Source: Alcaligenes sp. SORT26
GTDB taxonomy: Bacteria > Pseudomonadota > Gammaproteobacteria > Burkholderiales > Burkholderiaceae_B
Length of the DNA stretch: 64,000 bases
Direction: 5' to 3'
NCBI RefSeq assembly: GCF_017377875.1
Contig: NZ_CP070975.1
Coordinates: 2,480,001 to 2,544,000 of the forward strand
The notes below the pieces were generated by a model. That model saw only the letters and a program-made list of their open reading frames with translations, did no database searches and had not been told where the DNA came from. The position numbers and the translations under genes are program-made. Below are positions 62,101 to 64,000 of this stretch, piece by piece (position 1 is the stretch's first letter; each line of letters begins with the position of its first letter).

Positions 62101-62271
62101 GTGGATGGCAAGATCGTCCACCAAGTGGGTATCCCGCTGCACTGGGGATTTGTAGGTCTGGCACGACCTGGTTTCCTGATCAATGCACTGACACCGCCCG
62201 TGGGGGATGGCAACTCGCAAACGCCAGAGACCAAGGCCTTCCTGGTTCAACTTGAAAAGATTAAGGAGTAA
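59197..62271 (+). CDS. fdnG: Formate dehydrogenase alpha subunit with selenocysteine (in-frame TGA)
   Basis: A 1,024-residue protein if TGA at 59785-59787 is read as selenocysteine (residue 197). The TGA lies in the family motif ARV-Sec-HGPTVAG, at the same place as in E. coli FdnG (Sec196). The N-terminal Tat signal NRRQFFKVTG (residues 4-13), a [4Fe-4S] ligand set (NTCPYCSVACG and LCPKG) and the molybdopterin domains follow (VIMGGNAAEAHPCGF; ALGWTQHSIGSQIIRTGAM; the C-terminal RVKVSSNRGYIKAVAV). Formate is oxidised in the periplasm, and electrons pass to the beta and gamma subunits. A TTGGAGAG site precedes the ATG; a GTG at 59200 is also in frame. It is not a broken gene: both halves keep full family conservation. 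Confidence 0.95.
59785..59820 (+). promoter_or_regulatory. Selenocysteine insertion element (bSECIS) with UGA
   Basis: After TGA at 59785, arms CGG-T-GGCA (59798-59805) and TGCC-CCG (59811-59817) form a 7-bp stem with one bulged T and an apical GGTCT loop. This is the position (11 bases after the UGA) and loop type of E. coli fdn/fdh SECIS hairpins. Confidence 0.9.
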
Positions 62272-62274
62272 GCC

Positions 62275-63192
62275 ATGGCCTTGCAATCACTTGATATCAA
62301 ACGGCGCTCCGCAACCACCACCCCCATGCCCAGCGTGCGCGAGCCCGTGGGCGGGGAAGTGGCCAAGCTGATCGACACCAGTAAGTGCATTGGCTGTAAG
62401 GCCTGTCAGGTCGCCTGCATGGAATGGAACGATACGCGCGACGAAATCGGCCACAACGTCGGGGTGTATGACAACCCGGCGGACCTGACCGACAAGTCCT
62501 GGACCATCATGCGTTTTGCGGAGTATGAAAACCCCGCTGGCGATCTGGAATGGCTGATTCGCAAAGACGGCTGTATGCACTGCGAGGACCCGGGCTGCTT
62601 GAAGGCCTGTCCCTCGCCGGGCGCTATCGTGCAGTACACCAACGGCATTGTGGATTTCCACGAGGAAAACTGCATTGGCTGCGGCTACTGCGTAACCGGC
62701 TGTCCTTTCGATGTGCCCCGCATTTCGGAAAAGGACAAGAAAGCCTACAAGTGCACCTTGTGTTCGGACCGTGTCGCGGTCGGACAGGAACCGGCCTGTG
62801 CCAAGACCTGTCCTACCGGCGCGATTGTGTTCGGTACGAAAGAAGACATGCAGCACCACGCTGCAGAGCGTATCGAAGACCTGAAATCGCGTGGCTTTGA
62901 GAACGCCGGTCTGTACGACCCGGCCGGAGTGGGCGGCACCCACGTCATGTACGTGCTGCACCACGCCGACAAGCCCGAGCTGTACAGCGATCTGCCCAAA
63001 GACCCGCAAATCAGCCCGATGGTCTCGCTCTGGAAGGGAGTGGCCAAACCACTGGGGGTTGCTGCCATGGCACTGACCGCCCTGATTGGTTTCTTCCACT
63101 ACATCCGAACCGGCCCTAACGAGACTGACGAGGAAGACGAGCGCCGCGCCGACGAGGAAGCACGCAAGATCCAGGAGGCTCATCATGACTGA
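62275..63192 (+). CDS. fdxH: Formate dehydrogenase beta subunit, four [4Fe-4S] clusters
   Basis: A 305-residue protein with four clusters of Cys: [37 protein letters not shown] and CTLCSDRV with CAKTCP. One C-terminal membrane helix ([19 protein letters not shown]) anchors it, as in FdnH. It transfers electrons from the alpha subunit to the cytochrome b subunit. It starts 3 bp after the alpha stop and overlaps the gamma gene by 8 bp. Confidence 0.95.
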   Translation: MALQSLDIKRRSATTTPMPSVREPVGGEVAKLIDTSKCIGCKACQVACMEWNDTRDEIGHNVGVYDNPADLTDKSWTIMRFAEYENPAGDLEWLIRKDGCMHCEDPGCLKACPSPGAIVQYTNGIVDFHEENCIGCGYCVTGCPFDVPRISEKDKKAYKCTLCSDRVAVGQEPACAKTCPTGAIVFGTKEDMQHHAAERIEDLKSRGFENAGLYDPAGVGGTHVMYVLHHADKPELYSDLPKDPQISPMVSLWKGVAKPLGVAAMALTALIGFFHYIRTGPNETDEEDERRADEEARKIQEAHHD

Positions 63193-63838
63193 TCACAACC
63201 GCAAGGGCATGATTCAGCGCTACACCACCAGTCAGCGCATTAATCACTGGATCATTGCCATGAGCTTTGTGCTGCTGGCGCTGTCCGGGCTGGCGCTGTT
63301 TCATCCGTCCATGTTCTGGCTGAGCAATCTGTTTGGCGGCGGCCCGTGGACACGCATTCTTCACCCGTTTATTGGCGTGGTGATGTTTGTGTGCTTTTTC
63401 CTGTTTGCAGCCCGCATGGTACGGCACAATATGTTCTCCAAGGGTGACGCGGCCTGGCTGCGTCACTTCAAGGACGTGCTTGATGCCAAGGACGAGCGTA
63501 TCCCCGAAGTAGGCCGCTATAACGCCGGGCAAAAGATCCTGTTTTTTGCTTTGGTGATTTTCATGATCGGCCTGCTGGCAACCGGTGTGGTGATGTGGCG
63601 CGAATACTTTTCCGCCTTCTTCCCCATCTGGGCTATCCGCCTGGCCTCCGTGCTGCACGCGGTCTGCGCCCTGCTGATGATTTGCGCGATTATCGTGCAC
63701 ATCTACGCCGGTATCTGGGTAAAAGGTTCGGTCAAAGCCATGACCCGCGGTACGGTGACCCGTGCCTGGGCCTGGAAACACCACCGCGCCTGGTTCCGTG
63801 AAGAAATGGAAAAAGGCCCCAGCCGTCCCGCTGAGTAA
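63185..63838 (+). CDS. fdnI: Formate dehydrogenase gamma subunit, cytochrome b556
   Basis: A 217-residue integral membrane protein with four helices ([84 protein letters not shown]). His residues in INHW, ILHPF, VLHAV and IVHIY are positioned for two b haems and a quinone site. The start overlaps the beta gene. It passes formate electrons to quinone. Confidence 0.94.
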   Translation: MTDHNRKGMIQRYTTSQRINHWIIAMSFVLLALSGLALFHPSMFWLSNLFGGGPWTRILHPFIGVVMFVCFFLFAARMVRHNMFSKGDAAWLRHFKDVLDAKDERIPEVGRYNAGQKILFFALVIFMIGLLATGVVMWREYFSAFFPIWAIRLASVLHAVCALLMICAIIVHIYAGIWVKGSVKAMTRGTVTRAWAWKHHRAWFREEMEKGPSRPAE

Positions 63839-63864
63839 GCTTGTATCTGGTTTATCAGCAACCC

Positions 63865-63904
63865 GGCTGCCATGCGCCATTTCGGGCATGGCAGCCTTGT
63901 TTTC
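63865..63904 (+). terminator. Terminator or attenuator between fdnI and fdhE
   Basis: GGCTGCCATGC (63865-63875) and GCATGGCAGCC (63886-63896) form an 11-bp perfect stem, followed by TTGTTTTC. It ends about 13 bp before the fdhE start, so it may limit read-through into fdhE. Confidence 0.8.
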
Positions 63905-63916
63905 AGGAGTCTGTCT

Positions 63917-64000
63917 TGCAACGCATCCTTCCGCGCGGCGAAATCGAAAGTCTGGACCACACCTCCATCCCCCGACTGCGCCTGCCAGTGCGAGCCAGCG
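63917..64000 (+). CDS. fdhE: Formate dehydrogenase accessory protein FdhE, 3' part outside window
   Basis: 28 codons are visible from a TTG start at 63917 with CAGGAG 6 bases upstream. The deduced start (QRILPRGEIESLDHTSIP, then LRLPVRAS) fits the FdhE N-terminus, which usually has an ILxPGxIE- and LPxR-type pattern. FdhE is required for maturation of membrane-bound formate dehydrogenases. The rest of the gene is beyond the window. Confidence 0.75.

Noticed and set aside
59788-62271. Formate dehydrogenase as a pseudogene broken by a stop
   Set aside because: The stop is TGA exactly at the family selenocysteine position with a SECIS hairpin; the downstream half has no proper start of its own.

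Overview
The window looks like chromosome of a beta-proteobacterium of the Alcaligenaceae, most likely Alcaligenes or a close relative. The basis is inference: a moderately GC-rich sequence, FecI/FecR/TonB-receptor sets, a tctDE-tctCBA locus, two stand-alone nitrilase loci and a selenocysteine formate dehydrogenase. No tRNA, rRNA, CRISPR array, insertion sequence or phage gene was seen. About 48 genes are supported and coding density is high. The only gene-free stretch above 300 bp is 29041-29377, a divergent promoter region.

Layout. 1-3322: tail of a FecR regulator and an STN-containing TonB-dependent siderophore receptor. 3384-29749: the most remarkable part, a locus of about 26 kb that runs almost entirely on the minus strand. 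In transcription order it holds a TpsB outer-membrane transporter, an ExbB fused to a lectin-like extracytoplasmic region, ExbD, a TonB, a porin, a periplasmic coiled-coil protein, a YbjN-like protein and a lipoprotein peptidyl-prolyl isomerase. These are followed by a cell-surface-signalling trio (STN+TonB-C protein, ECF sigma, FecR), a giant haemagglutinin-like TpsA of about 4,540 residues, and a second ECF sigma gene. A small secreted protein is divergent from tpsB. The gene set recalls the Pseudomonas aeruginosa VreAIR (PUMA3) system and the PdtA/PdtB-ExbB2-ExbD2 locus, which are phosphate-starvation controlled. In line with this, a strong PhoB-box candidate lies in front of the STN+TonB-C gene, and two related repeats lie in the tpsB/small-gene promoter region.

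29757-31375: two unrelated SAM methyltransferases. 31495-35654: a complete FecI-FecR-TonB-receptor set on the minus strand with a Fur-box candidate. 35854-40270: nitrilase module 1 (DUF485 protein, sodium:solute symporter, nitrilase, LysR regulator), with the same TGCAAATTTGCA palindrome in front of both the operon and the LysR gene. 40409-41533: sodC and a flavin-binding stress protein. 41621-48028: an AbrB-type membrane protein and the tctDE-tctCBA tripartite tricarboxylate transporter with its two-component system. 48095-51424: nitrilase module 2 (LysR divergent from an MFS transporter and a second nitrilase). 51552-51971: an XRE regulator.

52202-57228: an outer-membrane receptor, a small membrane protein and a NitT/TauT-type ABC transporter behind a near-consensus Fur box, which suggests iron-regulated uptake of an unknown compound. 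57455-58959: a Crp/Fnr regulator and a truncated-haemoglobin/cupin fusion. 59197-64000: a membrane-bound formate dehydrogenase (Sec-containing alpha, iron-sulfur beta, cytochrome b gamma) and the start of fdhE.

Common themes are TonB-dependent uptake and signalling (three outer-membrane receptors, three FecR proteins, three ECF sigma factors and one dedicated TonB-ExbBD set), transporter-plus-hydrolase catabolic cassettes, and anaerobic or microaerobic respiration.
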